Source: Bathynomus jamesi (Eukaryota; Arthropoda; Malacostraca; Isopoda; Cirolanidae). From it: a DNA stretch of 64,000 nucleotides. Shown piece after piece: positions 9,684-22,363 of the stretch. The translations under genes and the position numbers were made by a program. Each line of letters opens with the position of its first letter. Positions within the stretch are counted from its first letter, which is position 1. The notes under the pieces are model-generated. The model made no database searches. It was given only the letters and a program-made list of their open reading frames with translations, and was not told where the DNA came from. The stretch covers positions 493,001 to 557,000 of the forward strand of contig JAJOZX010002362.1 of the NCBI GenBank assembly GCA_023014485.1. The letters are read 5' to 3'.

Positions 9684-10378
9684 GTATAGAAACGACGTAA
9701 GTATAGAGGAGTGTTCTGCACACGAGGAAGAGAAATAACAAACAAATGAAAAATAAGGCACCCGCCCGGTAATCGAACCCAGGATCTTCCGATTGCCGGT
9801 CAGACGTGCTAACCACTACACTACGGAGCCACGATAGTCAGAAGTTGTAATTCTCCTACATAGGACAGAAACCAATGCCTTGAGAGGGCACCCTCGCAAA
9901 TCGTGAATATGTACATTTAACTGCAATGACCGCGCAGTATATTAACGTATAGAAACGACGTAAGTATAGAGGAGTGTTCTGCACACGATGAAGAGAAATA
10001 ACAAACAAATGAAAAATAAGGCACCCGCCCGGGAATCGAACCCAGGATCTTCCGATTGCCGGTCAGACGTGCTAACCACTACACTACGGAGCCACGATAG
10101 TCAGAAGTTGTAATTCTCCTACATAGGACAGAAACCATGCCTTGAGAGGGCACCCTCGCAAATCGTGAATATGTACATTTAACTGCAATGACCGCGCAGT
10201 ATATTAACGTATAGAAACGACGTAAGTATAGAGGAGTGTTCTGCACACGAGGAAGAGAAATAACAAACCGGTGCCTTATTTTTCATTTGTTTGTTATTTC
10301 TCTTCCTCGTGTGCAGAACACTCCTCTATACTTACGTCGTTTCTATACGTTAATATACTGCGCGGTCATTGCAGTTAA

Positions 10379-10383
<5 letters not shown>
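9684..10383 (-). repeat. tRNA-headed tandem array, locus 1 (262-bp units plus an inverted piece)
   Basis: The phrase GTATAGAAACGACGTAAG starts units at 9684, 9947 and 10209, giving a period of 262-263 bp. On the minus strand each complete unit carries a tRNA-like head: GTGTAGTGG (A box), an anticodon-type hairpin TCTGA-CCGGCAA-TCGGA, and GGTTCGATTNCC (B box). A body including GAGGGTGCCCTCTCAAGGC follows. After a third, truncated unit the sequence turns round near 10267 and runs back to 10383 as an inverted copy. This is a tRNA-derived SINE family amplified in tandem; the heads are too imperfect for functional tRNA genes. Confidence 0.85.
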
Positions 10384-10419
<36 letters not shown>

Positions 10420-10546
10420 CACAATATTAAAAAAATTAATAACTTTACGAGTATTTTCTCTCGAAACATTTTCCAGAAGAGCAGTCATAAAAAGCGTTTG
10501 ATGGACTGCTCCATGATTTTACATATACATATGTGCGAATTATAAA

Positions 10547-10550
<4 letters not shown>

Positions 10551-10582
<32 letters not shown>
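10551..10582. repeat. (CA)n microsatellite
   Basis: A pure CA run. The surrounding 10.4-11.04 kb shows no gene or recognisable element. Confidence 0.95.
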
Positions 10583-10584
<2 letters not shown>

Positions 10585-11060
10585 TTTATCCAGGCAGTTA
10601 CATATAAGAACACAGTGCATAACTTCTTTACGATACACTATTTTCCCACTAACCGTTGATACTAGGGAAGACCGTCTTCCGAAATGTAATATATTGATAT
10701 ATTCTTTTCCTTACTTTGCCAATAAATCTGAGTCGGGCGTAATTCGTTTGTCTGCTGTTTGTATACTGACTGACCATAAAAATAAGTTCACAGTAGTTTA
10801 CTGAGACTTCTCATTGCATGTGGATATATTGCATGCGTTTCATTTTTCTATCGATGAACTTTGATCATGATATCTCTGACAGCCGTAAATCCTGTTTAAC
10901 CCCTAAATTCCCCTCACTCCTTCCCCTCACTTTCATCCCTCAATATCATTAAAAGGGGATTTAAAATACACTCGTTTCAACATGTTGACATATATTGAAT
11001 ACCAAGTTTATATGCACTTGAATTATTTGTATATAGTAAGAAAAAAAAATATATATATAT

Positions 11061-11254
11061 GATGCAAACCCACAAGGAAAAAGAAAAATGATTCCACAGC
11101 CTTTCGTGCATTCAGAAGTACACCTCGTCAGGGAATGTTCATTCCCTGACGAGGTGTACTTCTAAAAAAACAAAAAGCCTTGGAGTCATTTTTCTTTTTC
11201 CTTCTGGATTTGCATCATTCATTCATTTCACGTGTTTAATTGTGAAATTTATCC
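11061..11254. mobile_element. PLE-B tail palindrome
   Basis: Outer parts read outward as CCTTGTGGGTTTGCATC-like tails of PLE-B, and the right side extends into TTCATTTCACGTGTTTAATT exactly as at 22.44-22.48 kb. The arms meet at GGGAATGTTCATTCCC (about 11135), just upstream of the CTGACGA...GAAA motif carried by the left arm. No coding. (TA)n lies on both sides. Confidence 0.85.
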
Positions 11255-11282
11255 CATATATATATATATATATATATATATA

Positions 11283-11400
11283 ACCGATAACTGCGCATAT
11301 TTGCGTATGCAAAATTTATTCCTCACCAAGATTCGAACCCCAGGCCCTATGATACGAAGACATGGGGCGTTGACCATTCGGCCAGATAGATTTTGGCTCG
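11283..11400 (-). repeat. tRNA-derived SINE, type 2 (minus copy)
   Basis: On the minus strand it reads TGGCCGAATGGTCAACGCC (A-box region), then GGGGTTCGAATCTTGG (B box), then GAGGAATAAATTTTGC. This is the same head and tail as the plus-strand copy at 11522. The order is typical of a leucine/serine-like tRNA head. Confidence 0.75.
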
Positions 11401-11521
11401 AGTGCAGAGAGGTTAATAACGTAAAAATACCTCTGCACACGAAATCGTTGGGTATTTCCCTCGGGTGATGCAATGTCGCCAGGTTGTTATATTAACTATT
11501 AATTGTTAAATTATCTCTTAT

Positions 11522-11636
11522 GTCGTAGCCGAATGGTTAACTTCTGTGCCTCCTAGTCAAAGTACCCGGGTTCGAATCCTGGTGAGGAGTAAGTTTTGCA
11601 CAGGCAAAAATGTGTGTGTGTGTGTGGGGGGGGGGT
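11522..11636 (+). repeat. tRNA-derived SINE, type 2 (plus copy)
   Basis: TAGCCGAATGGTTAAC gives an A box and CGGGTTCGAATCCTGG a B box, followed by GAGGAGTAAGTTTTGCACAG and a TG-rich tail. It is inverted relative to the copy about 120 bp upstream. Not a functional tRNA: no complementary acceptor stem is evident. Confidence 0.75.
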
Positions 11637-11648
11637 ATGCGTTTATAT

Positions 11649-12546
11649 TAGCGTTGTACCGATTCCAAAATTTAGCCGATGCCGATGTCGAGTCTTTGCC
11701 TAGATTTAAAAAAATCAATTCCCTTCATAAATTTTACTAAATTATTGTGAAAACTTTCAGTGTTCATTTTTTACATTTCAAATTTGTTTAAATGCTTTTC
11801 CTTAGCTCACTTCACAATATACTCTACCAGAATTGTATATCCATTTTTTTTTTATTCAAATAGGGCACCAGGGCCTTGAAATTTTAATGACAAATTTTGT
11901 TCTTGTTTACATTGCTGAAGAAAGTTAAAGTGATGTTAAATAGTTTTATTACTCAGTAAAATGATAAAATAATTTTATTTTAGTTTCATAAATTCAATAC
12001 CAATATTTAAATAATTGGTTTCCCTTATGTTGAATATGTTTTCTTTCTTCAACAATGTCAGCAACACCAACAAAACTTTTCATTAAAATTTCAAGGACTT
12101 GGTCGACAATTTGAATAAAAAAAATGCTATATACAATTTGGGTTTATGAAAGTATTAAAATACTTAAAATAAAGATAACAGAATAAGATGGTTTAATATA
12201 AAAATTCTAAAGTACAGCTTAATATTGAATTATTAATAATATAGAGGAGGTGATTATAACAGTTTATAATATTTAGAGATTAGCTAGCTAGAGAAAATGT
12301 GAAATTATGGGTAACTTAACTAATTAAGCTTTGCTTTTATGGTGAATGGTAAAATATATTTTATACAATTACACTTCGAAATTAGCATAAATTATCATAC
12401 ATAGTGTGTTTTGTATGCTCAATTTTCTATAAATATAGATTCCGTTTTGTAGTGAAAATTTTAAAGAATCGGTGAGAATCGGCTAAATTTGGCCGATACC
12501 AACACCGATGCCCCCAAAATGGCGACTCTGCCGATGCCGATTAATG
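11649..12546. mobile_element. Non-autonomous hAT-like element, copy 1
   Basis: About 0.9 kb, collinear with 24389-25186. The left end CCGATTCCAAAATTTAGCCG and the right end TCTGCCGATGCCGATTAAT form inverted ends rich in CCGAT. The inside is AT-rich, with CAATACCAATATTTAAA, TTTCTTTCTTCAACAATG and similar blocks shared with copy 2, and no ORF. Copy 2 preserves the termini better, and the family call rests on it. Confidence 0.7.
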
Positions 12547-12813
12547 GATACATTATTATTAGTTTATATATAATATATATATATATAACTTCATTGAAGG
12601 GTTTGTTCTTGGGGAACCGTAACTTAGTAAGGAATAAGAGGACGAGGAGATGGTACATATTTATTTACAGACGTTCGGAAATTCAATTCCCATCATCAGT
12701 GCTAAAAAAAATAAATAGTAAAAAGTGAACAGATATAATGAGTAAAAAATTTTATACAATATATTTATGTAGTCATATGATAAGAATTTAAAGTTAAAAA
12801 GGTATATAAAATG

Positions 12814-13017
12814 GGAGCTATTGAAGAATAGGAACCCCAGCCTTCTTTAGTTAGCTTTATAAGGCTAACTAACGAAAATATCATGACCTAACCTAACCAA
12901 ATGTCAAGGGCGTACAGTTAACCTAACGAGTGGTTAGGTTAGGTCGTGATATTTTCGTTAGTTAGCCTTATAAGCCTAACTAAAGAAGGCTGGGGTCCCT
13001 ATTCTTCAATAGCTCCA
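12814..13017. mobile_element. Foldback element with AACCTAACC core
   Basis: A perfect-looking inverted repeat runs from GGAGCTATTGAAGAATAGG to its complement. The arms contain CTTCTTTAGTTAG, TAACGAAAATATCATGACC and TAACCTAACCAAATGTC, with GGGCGTACAGTTAACC at the centre. It has no coding capacity. The same core occurs in foldback elements at 13.4, 37.8 and 40.2 kb. Confidence 0.85.
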
Positions 13018-13360
13018 TAAAGTGTAGAAAAATAAAACAACGGTTAAAATATCCCCCTCAAATATTTACCATTCATATATACTGTATAGTGTTACAACCT
13101 AACCCAGAATAACTTATCGATGAAATGTCACGCCAAGAAATGACGTAAGTCGCTCAAAAAGGAGATGCAGAAATAGATACAAAAGTAGTTTAAACACTTA
13201 AATGGGCAGTTTTATAAGGAAATAAAAAGGTTATATACTGTACATAATATGAATCAAATTAAATTACTTACCCAACTTTTAATAAAAGAAAACTAGAGTC
13301 AGATTTAAATTAAAATAATTTATCTATTTGGGCAGTGATTTCTGCTTCCGAAAAGAAAAT

Positions 13361-14498
13361 CCGGAGCAAGCGTAGTTTACGTCCCCCTGTGGTGCCTAGT
13401 GTAGTTTACGTTCCCCTACATTATCCTAGTGTAATGTGCGTTCCCCAACTTTGTCCGCGAATACCTAATCAAATAAAACGTTAAAACTAATGAAAATATT
13501 ACGACTTAACCTAACCAATCGTCAATTTATATATATATATATATATACGCACACACACACACACGCACAGAGGTTGGACAGAATAATGGAAACACTCGCA
13601 TTTTCGATGCTATATTTTCTGGTATCATTAATATCATTATGTAGTTTATTAAATTAATATGTAACTGCATATAATATTGAGAACATCTATTTTAATATGT
13701 TCATATTGGTTTTCCATGTTCTTATAGAATAAATAAAAATATGGCGCTTGGAAAAAATGTTACTGACTGTGAAAGGAGCATCATAGTAGAAGCCCGTTTG
13801 GTTGGTGTCTCAATATTAAAAGTCACGTGATTGTCCCTGCACCTTGAGGAACAGTCCCATAGTTATGAATACATGGAAAGAAATTAAAAAAACTACACCA
13901 CATAAGCACAGACTTGTTCCCTTGCTCTCCCCAACTCCAAATTCATTAGAACTTTGGTACTGGTTGGTGTTAAAATAGGCTTTACTACAGTTCCCATAAC
14001 ATAGTTATGACTGACACTGGTCTTTGTGGACTATTGTTAAATTTTGAACAAAAAGGTTTTGATGCAACAGTCTTTGATTGATTCTTCACAGCGCATAATT
14101 ATCATATAAGGCGCTTCTGTCGCACTCTGTCAGTGTTGCTTTACGCTCACTATATTCCTTATTTGATGTTCTTTTTTTTTATTATTTTTGCATGTATTCA
14201 TAACCTTGAGGACTGTTCTTCGAAATATAGGAGCAATTATGTATCTTTTACTACTGAAACACCAACTAAACGGGCTGCTACTATCATGCCCCTTTCAGAG
14301 GCAGTAACATCTTTTCCAAGCGCTATATTTTTATATATTTTAAAAGAACATGAAAAACCAATATGAACATATTAAAATAGAAGATGTTCTCAATATTATA
14401 TGCAGTTACATATTAATTTAATAACGTACATAACGCCATTAATGATATCAGAAAACACAGCACCGAAAATGCAAGTGTTTCCATTATTCTGTCCAACC

Positions 14499-14536
<38 letters not shown>

Positions 14537-14681
14537 TTTCGTTAGTTTTAACGTTTTATTTGATGGATTCATTTAAAAAATGTTTCCTAAAGATCCTAGT
14601 GTAGTTTACGTTCCCCAACTTTGACCTAGTGTAGTTTGTGTCCCCTTTTGCGTCAGAGGACGTAAACTACACTTGCTCCGA
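13361..14681. mobile_element. Foldback element (GTAGTTTACGTTCCCC family) carrying a Tc1-like insertion
   Basis: Ends GGAGCAAGCGTAGTTTACGT and its complement, with three internal GTAGTTTACGTTCCCC-type motifs on the left side and two on the right. The inner flanks are AACGTTAAAACTAATGAAA then TTACGACTTAACCTAACC. The centre, a (TA)n/(CA)n tract, has been entered by the Tc1-like element at 13568-14502. An uninterrupted copy lies at 37776-38159. Confidence 0.85.
13568..14502. mobile_element. Tc1-like foldback element with two 5' ends
   Basis: Terminal CAGAGGTTGGACAGAATAAT and complement (TGGAAACACTCGCATTTTCG inside) are typical Tc1-family ends. Inward from each end, for about 260 bp, is the same sequence including the start of a transposase reading ATGGCGCTTGGAAAAAATGT and then GTTACTGACTGTGAAAGG, so both halves derive from the element's 5' end. 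The middle (13850-14230) has no intact frame. Dead. Confidence 0.82.
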
Positions 14682-14875
14682 AAATCCTATATATTCACTC
14701 TGATTCATTTTACCAACTTCAGTCAAATTGGAATCCTCTGTAAAATTCTCTGTGTGACTTTCAGAGCAAAATATTAATTTGCATCATTCATGAGCACTAA
14801 AATTACTTTTAGAAAAGTTTGATAAACAATTTACAGAGGTTCGTGGGAACAAACTCTCAAAATTTATATATGCTT

Positions 14876-15215
14876 TTAACGTACAATATGCCTCTCGGAG
14901 ATATGATAAATAAGTAAACACATGCAGTCAACGTCTCTTACCCTTCCCATGTATTTCTTGGAGAACTTTGACACGTAAGCATCAATGCGATAAGATTTTG
15001 AAGTTATGGTGTAAACTGTAAATTTTGCCAAAATCCTCAACATTCTTTCCAAGATTTGACGGAGGAGGCTTTGTTTTCTGTAAGTGACGATCAAATTGCT
15101 CCCAGATTTGTTCAATAGAATTCATATCTGAGCTTCTAAGAGCCCACAAGAAAGGACTTCCAGCACTTTTTTCTTCCGGTGAGTAGTACTTTATGAGGTG
15201 TGACAAGCTGCACAC
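14876..15215 (-). pseudogene. Tc1-like (DD34E-type) transposase C-terminal remnant
   Basis: Across two minus-strand frames the text MNSIEQIWEQFDRHLQ (14982-15215) corresponds to the NPIEHLWDELKRRL block of Tc1 transposases. The following helix and SKSYRIDAYVSKFSKKYMG, in the other frame, correspond to the tail. One frameshift separates the two pieces. No inverted repeats were located around it. Confidence 0.6.
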
Positions 15216-15596
15216 TGCACAGTCTTATTACAGCATACTGTTAAACTTGAGTTTTCTTGATGGAACAGCGAACAAAGATGGTTCTTAAGGATGGATACTA
15301 TTTACTGGAATTCACGTGTCCTTCGACGGATACCAAGTCTGTCTTTCGAACGTACATGCCAATATTTTTTATATGCTCATTTTATTCCTGCTTGGCTATA
15401 TATATTTCTACATTAATTTATACTCATTACTTTTATTTGCATCTAATATTACTTTATATTTCAACGGTAATTTAGTGATTTTATTATATCGCCTGCGAAC
15501 ATTAGCTTTTTTTGTTTATATTCAAATGTTAATTTATCATTTTCATTCTAAGTTACATACTGAAATATTAATGATTAATATATATATATATATATA

Positions 15597-15815
15597 CACG
15601 GTGAACCAAAAGTAGGTGGACAGTAGGTTGAATACGGTTTGTGTTATATTATATTATAACTATGGTGTTCATTATAACTATGGTGTTTGTGTTTTATTAT
15701 ATTAAATATTATAACTAAATTTATTTAAATTTTATTTTGTATTATAGTATACAAAAAATTAAATATGTATTCTCAAAATAAACGTTATCATTGACTGTCC
15801 ACCTACATTTGGTTC

Positions 15816-15820
<5 letters not shown>
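15597..15820. mobile_element. MITE, 224 bp
   Basis: Inverted ends CACGGTGAACCAAAAGTAGG...TGGACAGT and ACTGTCCA...CCTACATTTGGTTCACCC sit in (TA)n with TA at the borders. The inside is AT-only with a repeated TATAACTATGGTGTT. Probably a Tc1/mariner-mobilised MITE. Confidence 0.85.
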
Positions 15821-16231
<411 letters not shown>

Positions 16232-17998
16232 CTGTTCCCAAAAAAGCAGCCCCCTTTTTCAACTGGTCAACAAAACTACAATTCCAAGGATAACTAAATA
16301 AAACAGAAATCATATTAAATTCTTTATATTGTTCTTAAAATGAGGATGTAGTTTTTTTAAAATAGGATGAATAATCTTTTTAAAAATTCAATTTGAACAA
16401 TAGTTGTTAAGAAAAAATGTTGACAATACGAAAGCAGAAAAAATTGCTAAATTCGTGTCACTGAATAGTTAAATCGTAATTTTACAGTCAACTTTGGGAT
16501 CACTCGTTGATTCAAGGTAGGCCTAGGTTAGGTTAGTTGGTGTACTGTTATGGGTTGTAGAGGGCAAGACTAGGCAGGCTAACAAGTGAAGTACTCCTAG
16601 GCCTAGACCGTACTGCTGTCACAGCAACCAGTTTTGATTTGGCAGCGAACGAAGGAAGTTTTTAAATTCTGTTATTTCATGCGAGTTGTTATGACACGTT
16701 TAACTGAGGACGAGAAAACTGCTATCAAACTTCTTCATAAGGAAAATAGTTTCGGTGCTAAAACAAGAGTAAAATAGTTTCCTTATTGGCATTGGTCTGT
16801 ATGTAGTGTGTCACGTTTATTGGAAAAAAAATTGTAAAACGGGAGCTCATGCAAAAGCCGGGAAGTGGACCACCGCTTACAGCAAGAACTTGGGCAAACA
16901 TTCAGTCTATAAGTGAACTTGCAACCAAGAAGACAATCCTCGTTCAAGTTTGAGTGTATGGAGAACTGCTAATCGTATCGTTATTAAAAAATGTTCAGTG
17001 CATCGAATTGCGAAGAAAGACCTTGGTCTAAAAGCATTTAAGCACTTCGATGTGCATCGCATATCTGAACAGTCGAAAGTAAAACGCGTACAATGTCGCC
17101 GTTTTAGATCAAATAACGACGTGTCTGTCATATGGTTTACGGATGAAAAAAAAATTTCACTATTGAACGGTCTCGAAATACGCAAAACAACAGAGTGTAC
17201 GCTAACGTAAGAAAAACAAAACACTCCAAAAAGCAGGTTCCATCGAGAGAGACATCACTTCAGTCAGTCTGTGATAGTTTCTGTCGGTGTTTCTCGTTTA
17301 AGAAAAATATCCATTGTTTTCGTCGACAGAGGTGCGAAATTTGATTCAAAATGTTACGGTGACGATATCTTTAGCAAGATATCTGAAATTGAAAGTTATT
17401 GTGAGAATTATGTTTTTCAGCAAGACCGCTCCATCTCATCGGTCCTGGCACACCATTGCATACTTGCTGAAGCAATGTTCCTATTTCACCGCGGCAGAAG
17501 ATTGGCCACCAAATAGTCCGGATTTAAATCCAGTTACTATTTCATATAGGGACGTTTAGCTGGCAAATTTTACAGGCAAAATATTCAAGATGTCAATCAA
17601 CTTGGAGAGTACATTTTAACAGCAGGGAATGAACTCGATCAAGACACAATTTGTACAGCAGTTCGTTAATGGCGCGCAGGAATACAATTGGTCATTAATA
17701 ATAATGGAAGACACACTGAACACTTATTGCGTTATTGTCTTATTCACTTCGTTTTTGTTCACTGTAAACTTCTTTAATGTTCATCTAAGTCTGTAATTGA
17801 CTTTCTTGTGAGCTTTACTTTTTAACAACTATTGCTCAAGCTGAATTTGTAAAAAGACTACTCATCCGATTAAAATAAACTACCTCTCATTTTAAGGACA
17901 ATATAAGAGATTTAATATGATTTCTGCTTCATTTAGTTATCCTTGAAATTGTGGTTTCGTTGGCCCGGTGAAAAAAAATGGCCACTTCTTAGGGGATA

Positions 17999-18001
<3 letters not shown>
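16232..18001 (+). mobile_element. DD37D-type (maT-like) Tc1/mariner relic with long inverted repeats
   Basis: Inverted repeats of about 170-190 bp (GGATAACTAAAT...ATCATATTAAAT and complement) bound a decayed plus-strand transposase starting near 16691 (TRLTEDEKTAIKLLHKEN). Further pieces are WSVCSVSRLLEK, SVHRIAKKDLGLKAFK, VIWFTDEKK (first catalytic Asp), QQD and then TAPSHR after a frameshift, WPPNSPDLNPV, and GRHTEHLL. The third catalytic position reads Thr instead of Asp. About 37 residues separate the second and third positions. Many stops and frameshifts; not functional. Confidence 0.8.
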
Positions 18002-18045
<44 letters not shown>

Positions 18046-18093
18046 CGAAAACTACAATAACCGTAGTCGTCGTGTATGTGTGTGTATATATAT

Positions 18094-18125
<32 letters not shown>
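18001..18125. repeat. (GT)n and (TA)n microsatellites
   Basis: A GT run (18001-18042) directly abuts the transposon end, with a TA run at 18086-18125. From 18126 to 18873 I see no gene or known element. Confidence 0.9.
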
Positions 18126-18873
18126 GTTAACCCCTCCATCTATGGCCTTGGTCGGTTCGAAGTTGACGGGGGTTCTGGTTAGGTGGCAGCAACGGATTTG
18201 TTACTCGCAGTAGTTTCTTCTATACTACTCTTCGATTTCTTCTTGTAGTGGATCGGAGGATTCTGTGGAGCTCTCGGAAGGTTCCCCGATTCTTCTTGTA
18301 ACGTATCGGAAAATTATTTTTCTCTATTTTAATGACTAAGTTCTCTGAAGAGAGCAAGGCTCGAAGGAGAAGATAAAGACTTTTTGTTACAGTAATTTAC
18401 TGCTAAAATGCTACAGCCTCTAAGTTAGATCAGTCAATTCAGAATATACCATTGGAGAAATTTTCTGGTCTTTTATACTGAATATTTACTGACATCATTA
18501 TTATTTAATGCTGATCTGTTTTTGTTTCTTATTCTCAATAGGCTTATTTACTTTGCAAAACACTTAAAGACAAAACAAATATTTTTGCTGTAGCAGTGTC
18601 TAGACTGCTAAGCAAGAGGAAGCCATATTTTTGTTTTAAACTGCATATTGACAGATCTGATGTTATCATGATCTGCCGAGTTAACTAAAAATGGAAACTG
18701 AACTATGCCTTTCCATCACGAATTACAAACAAACATGCACACGGGCGAAAATTAAACGCTTAAGATTAAAAGTTAAACGTTAAGCAGGACATGACTTCAT
18801 CTTTTACAACGAAGAGAGAATGTATACAGGAAATGAACAAGATAAAATTATTAAGCTAAGTCTACAAAAATTA

Positions 18874-19508
18874 CACTGCCCAACAAAAAAAACATTTTTT
18901 GCTGGTGATTTAATTCTAAGACCTGTTTCTGGATAATATTGATGTGCTGATTTCAAAAATCACCTTAGATTTTGTCCATCACATCAGGTTTTCGTGCAAT
19001 GTGCAATGCAATATGCCTATTTTGGGTGATCCATGAAGGGCACTTATCAAAATTGATGATTTTTGAGACCTGTTAACAGCTGTTTTGCTGTTAAAATTTT
19101 ATCTGTGGAATACGCAAATCTGTGCATTAAATCTAAAGGTCATGTACAACATATTAAAATCTTGGGTATCTGTGATTTCCCCAGGTGTGAGCGTGACGTC
19201 ATGATCATGGATTCATTTTTTGCTTATTTAAACACTTTTAATCACTTTATGGTCAATATTACCATTGTATATTAAAGTTCACTCCTGCACAATTGTTTAC
19301 TTTTCCATTCTGATTCTGAGTATGTAAACTTATTTTTTGAAAAGAAAAAAAATTGGGCATAACCCTGCCAAAATGCGATATCTCGTATTTGATTGCTCGA
19401 AAACCTGACGTGAATAGGCAAAAACTAAGGTGATTTTTTAAATCAGCACACCAAAGTTACCTAAAAACAGGTGTTAGAATTAAATCAGCAAAATTGGTGT
19501 TGGGCAGT
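18874..19508. mobile_element. Non-autonomous element with about 115-bp inverted repeats
   Basis: The left end ACTGCCCAACAAAAAAAACA and the right end TTGGTGTTGGGCAGT pair over about 115 bp, including TTTAATTCTAA, ACCTGTTTCT and CACCTTAG blocks. The 400-bp inside has only a 70-codon ORF of no recognisable family. The superfamily is undetermined. Confidence 0.75.
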
Positions 19509-19748
19509 ATTATTAAGTTGTATAAAAAGAAATAATTAACCACTTATAAAATAGAAAGCAAATCAAAAATGTATCCAAACTCGTGTCAGCGTTATAAGAT
19601 TTTGGTCTTTACATATCAAAATGAATATATGAATTAGAATATAAGGATTAAATAAGTATACGAATGAACATAAGAATTATACGAATGAATATAAGAATTA
19701 TATGAATGAATATAAGAATTATATGAATGTAGGAATTATTCATTGTTC

Positions 19749-19753
<5 letters not shown>

Positions 19754-19813
<60 letters not shown>
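19754..19813. repeat. (CA)n then (TA)n microsatellite
   Basis: Borders the left outer end of the PLE-B dimer. Confidence 0.95.
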
Positions 19814-19815
<2 letters not shown>

Positions 19816-19957
19816 TGCAAACCCACAAGGAAAAAGAAAAACGATTCCAAGGCCTTTCGTGTATTCAAAGCTACACCTCGTCAGGGAATGAAGTTAAAAG
19901 GCGAGAAGCCCATATATATATACAACGTACAGGAAAAACAAAACAATTAGCACATAC

Positions 19958-21127
19958 TTAACAAGGGTTAATGAGAGGCAAAAGAAATTTTAACATGATA
20001 TCGTCAATTTTATAAGTCCCCGAGCTGTTATTGAAATTGTTTTTAAAATGAATAAATGCACATTCTAGAATATTTCGTTCTATTATATCTCTGTTTTTAA
20101 CAAGCGCTTTAGAACTATCCCACTTGATGCTATGGTTACATCTATACATATGGTTAAATAAAGCATTGGAAGTACTAGCTGTTCTACAAGCATATTTATG
20201 CTGTTTTACCCTAATATCTAACGTTTTAGCGGTTTGGCCTATATATACTGAGTTACATTGTGTACATCCGATCGAATGCACACAACCAACAACATTATCA
20301 GGGCTATTCTTTATTAGGCGTGATTTAACAGTATTATTATACTTAAAGATTACATTAATGCCAATTGCTTTAAGTACAGTTGGAAGGTATTGAAAATTAA
20401 CATGGTAAGGTAGGCTAAGGATATTTTACGCTGAAATTCCTTTACAATTACATTATTATAATACCTATTCTTGGCTTTCTTAAGACAGTTATCTAAAAAT
20501 GAAATAGGATAACATCATTTAGTACCAATATTCATGATATTGCATAACTCGGAATCTAAAAATTCAGGACTGACAACTCTCAATGCTCGAAGAAACATAG
20601 CAGAGAAAATAGAGGATTTAATCGAAGGATGATGGTCAGAATAAAAATGCACGTAAGAGTTATTATTAGTAGGCTTACGGTAGACTTCATATTTGAACTG
20701 ATTAGAGCATCTCCAAATTTTTAGATCAAGAAAAGATAGGCTTCCCTCATTTTCTTTTTCAACTGTAAACTTAATAGATGGGACTAAATTGTTGAGCCTA
20801 CCAAGAAATAAGTCCACATCCAAATTATTAGGCCAAAGGCATAAAATATCATCTATATACCTGTACCAAACCAGGTTAAAATTAACAATCGTAGGCAAAA
20901 TTCTACTTTCAAAAAATTCCATATATAAATTAGCTAGTACAGGTGAAAGGGGATTTCCCTTAGCCAATCCAAACGACATAACATAAAACTTATTTTCAAA
21001 CTGAAATTTACAATCTTTGACACACAGCTTAATTAACTCAATAAGAGTGTTGTGTTGAACAGGGAAAGAATATTCAGAAATCTTATCTTTTAAGAAATCA
21101 AGTAGGTCATCAACAGGGACTTTTGTG
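19958..21127 (-). pseudogene. PLE-B RT/GIY-YIG ORF, left arm, 5'-truncated and frameshifted
   Basis: Minus-strand coding runs from RT motif A through MSFGLAKGNPLSPVLANLYM (motif B), WYRYIDDILCLW (motif C, intact YIDD), LSFLDLKI and YRKPTNNNSYVHF, then the linker. The last part is the GIY-YIG nuclease (CTQCNSVYIGQTAKTLDIRV, AFIHFKNN). A frameshift near 20480-20520 splits it into ORFs 20515-20979 and 19958-20281. It ends at a TAA (19958-19960). Confidence 0.88.
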
Positions 21128-21145
21128 AATAGCGAGCATACATCG

Positions 21146-22290
21146 ACCTACTTGATTTCTTAAAAGATAAGATTTCTGAATATTCTTTCCCTGTTCAACA
21201 CAACACTCTTATTGAGTTAATTAAGCTGTGTGTCAAAGATTGTAAATTTCAGTTTGAAATAAGTTTTATGTTATGTCGTTTGGATGGCTATGGAAATCCC
21301 CTTTCACCTGTACTAGCTAATTTATATATGGAATTTTTGAAAGTAGAATTTTGCCTACGATTGTTAATTTTAACCTGGTTTGGTACAGGTATATAGATGA
21401 TATTTTATGCCTTTGGCCTAATAATTTGGATGTGGACTTATTTCTTGGTAGGCTCAACAATTTAGCCCCATCTATTAAGTTTACAGTTGAAAAAGAAAAT
21501 GAGGGAAGCCTATCTTTTCTTGATCTAAAAATTTGGAGATGCTCTAATCAGTTCAAATATGAAGTCTACCGTAAGCCTACTAATAATAACTCTTACGTGC
21601 ATTTTATTCTGACCATCATCCTTCGATTAAATCCTCTATTTCTCTGCTATGTTTCTTCGAGCATTGAGAGTTGTCAGTCCTGAATTTTTAGATTCCGAGT
21701 TATGCAATATCATGAATATTTGTACTAAATTATGTTATCCTATTTCATTTTTAGATAACTGTCTTAAGAAAGCCAAGAATAGGTATTATAATAATGTAAT
21801 TGTAAAGGAATTTCAGCGTAAAAATATCCTTAGCCTACCTTACCATGTTAATTTTCAATACCTTCCAACTATACTTAAAGCAATTGGCATTAATATAATC
21901 TTTAAGTATAATAATACTGTTAAATCACGCCTAATAAAGAATAGCCCTGATAATGTTGTTGGTTGTGTGTATTCGATCGGATGTACACAATGTAACTCAG
22001 TATATATAGGCCAAACCGGTAAAACGTTAGATATTAGGGTAAAACAGCATAAATATGCTTGTAGAACAGCTAGTACTTCCAATGCTTTATTTAACCATAT
22101 GTATAGATGTAACCATAGCATCAAGTGGGATAGTTCTAAAGCGCTTGTTAAAAACAGAGATATAATAGAACGAAATATTCTAGAATGTGCATTTATTCAT
22201 TTTAAAAACAATTTCAATAACAGCTCGGGGACTTATAAAATTGACGATATCATGTTAAAATTTCTTTTGCCTCTCATTAACCCTTGTTAA
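21146..22290 (+). pseudogene. PLE-B RT/GIY-YIG ORF, right arm, 5'-truncated and frameshifted
   Basis: Mirror copy of the left arm. Motif B is damaged (the FGLAKGNPLSP block is shifted around 21280). Motif C WYRYIDDILCLW is intact, and a further frameshift lies near 21630. From 21649 a clean 213-codon ORF runs through the linker into GIY-YIG (CVYSIGC, VYIGQTGKTLDIRVKQHK, NRDIIERNILECAFI) to the stop at 22288. In the GIY-YIG family the first tyrosines and the later Arg/Glu are catalytic; here VYS...VYIG, R and E are present. Confidence 0.88.
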
Positions 22291-22363
22291 GTATATGCTA
22301 ATTGTTTTGTTTTTCCTGTACGTTGTATATATATATGGGCTTCTCGCCTTTTAACTTCATTCC

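Noticed and set aside
9760..9835. Functional tRNA gene on the minus strand (and equivalents at 51.8, 52.1, 52.3, 63.5 and 63.85 kb)
   Set aside because: A and B boxes are good, but the acceptor stem pairs poorly, the anticodon loop lacks the usual U at position 33, and the head is part of a repeated SINE unit.
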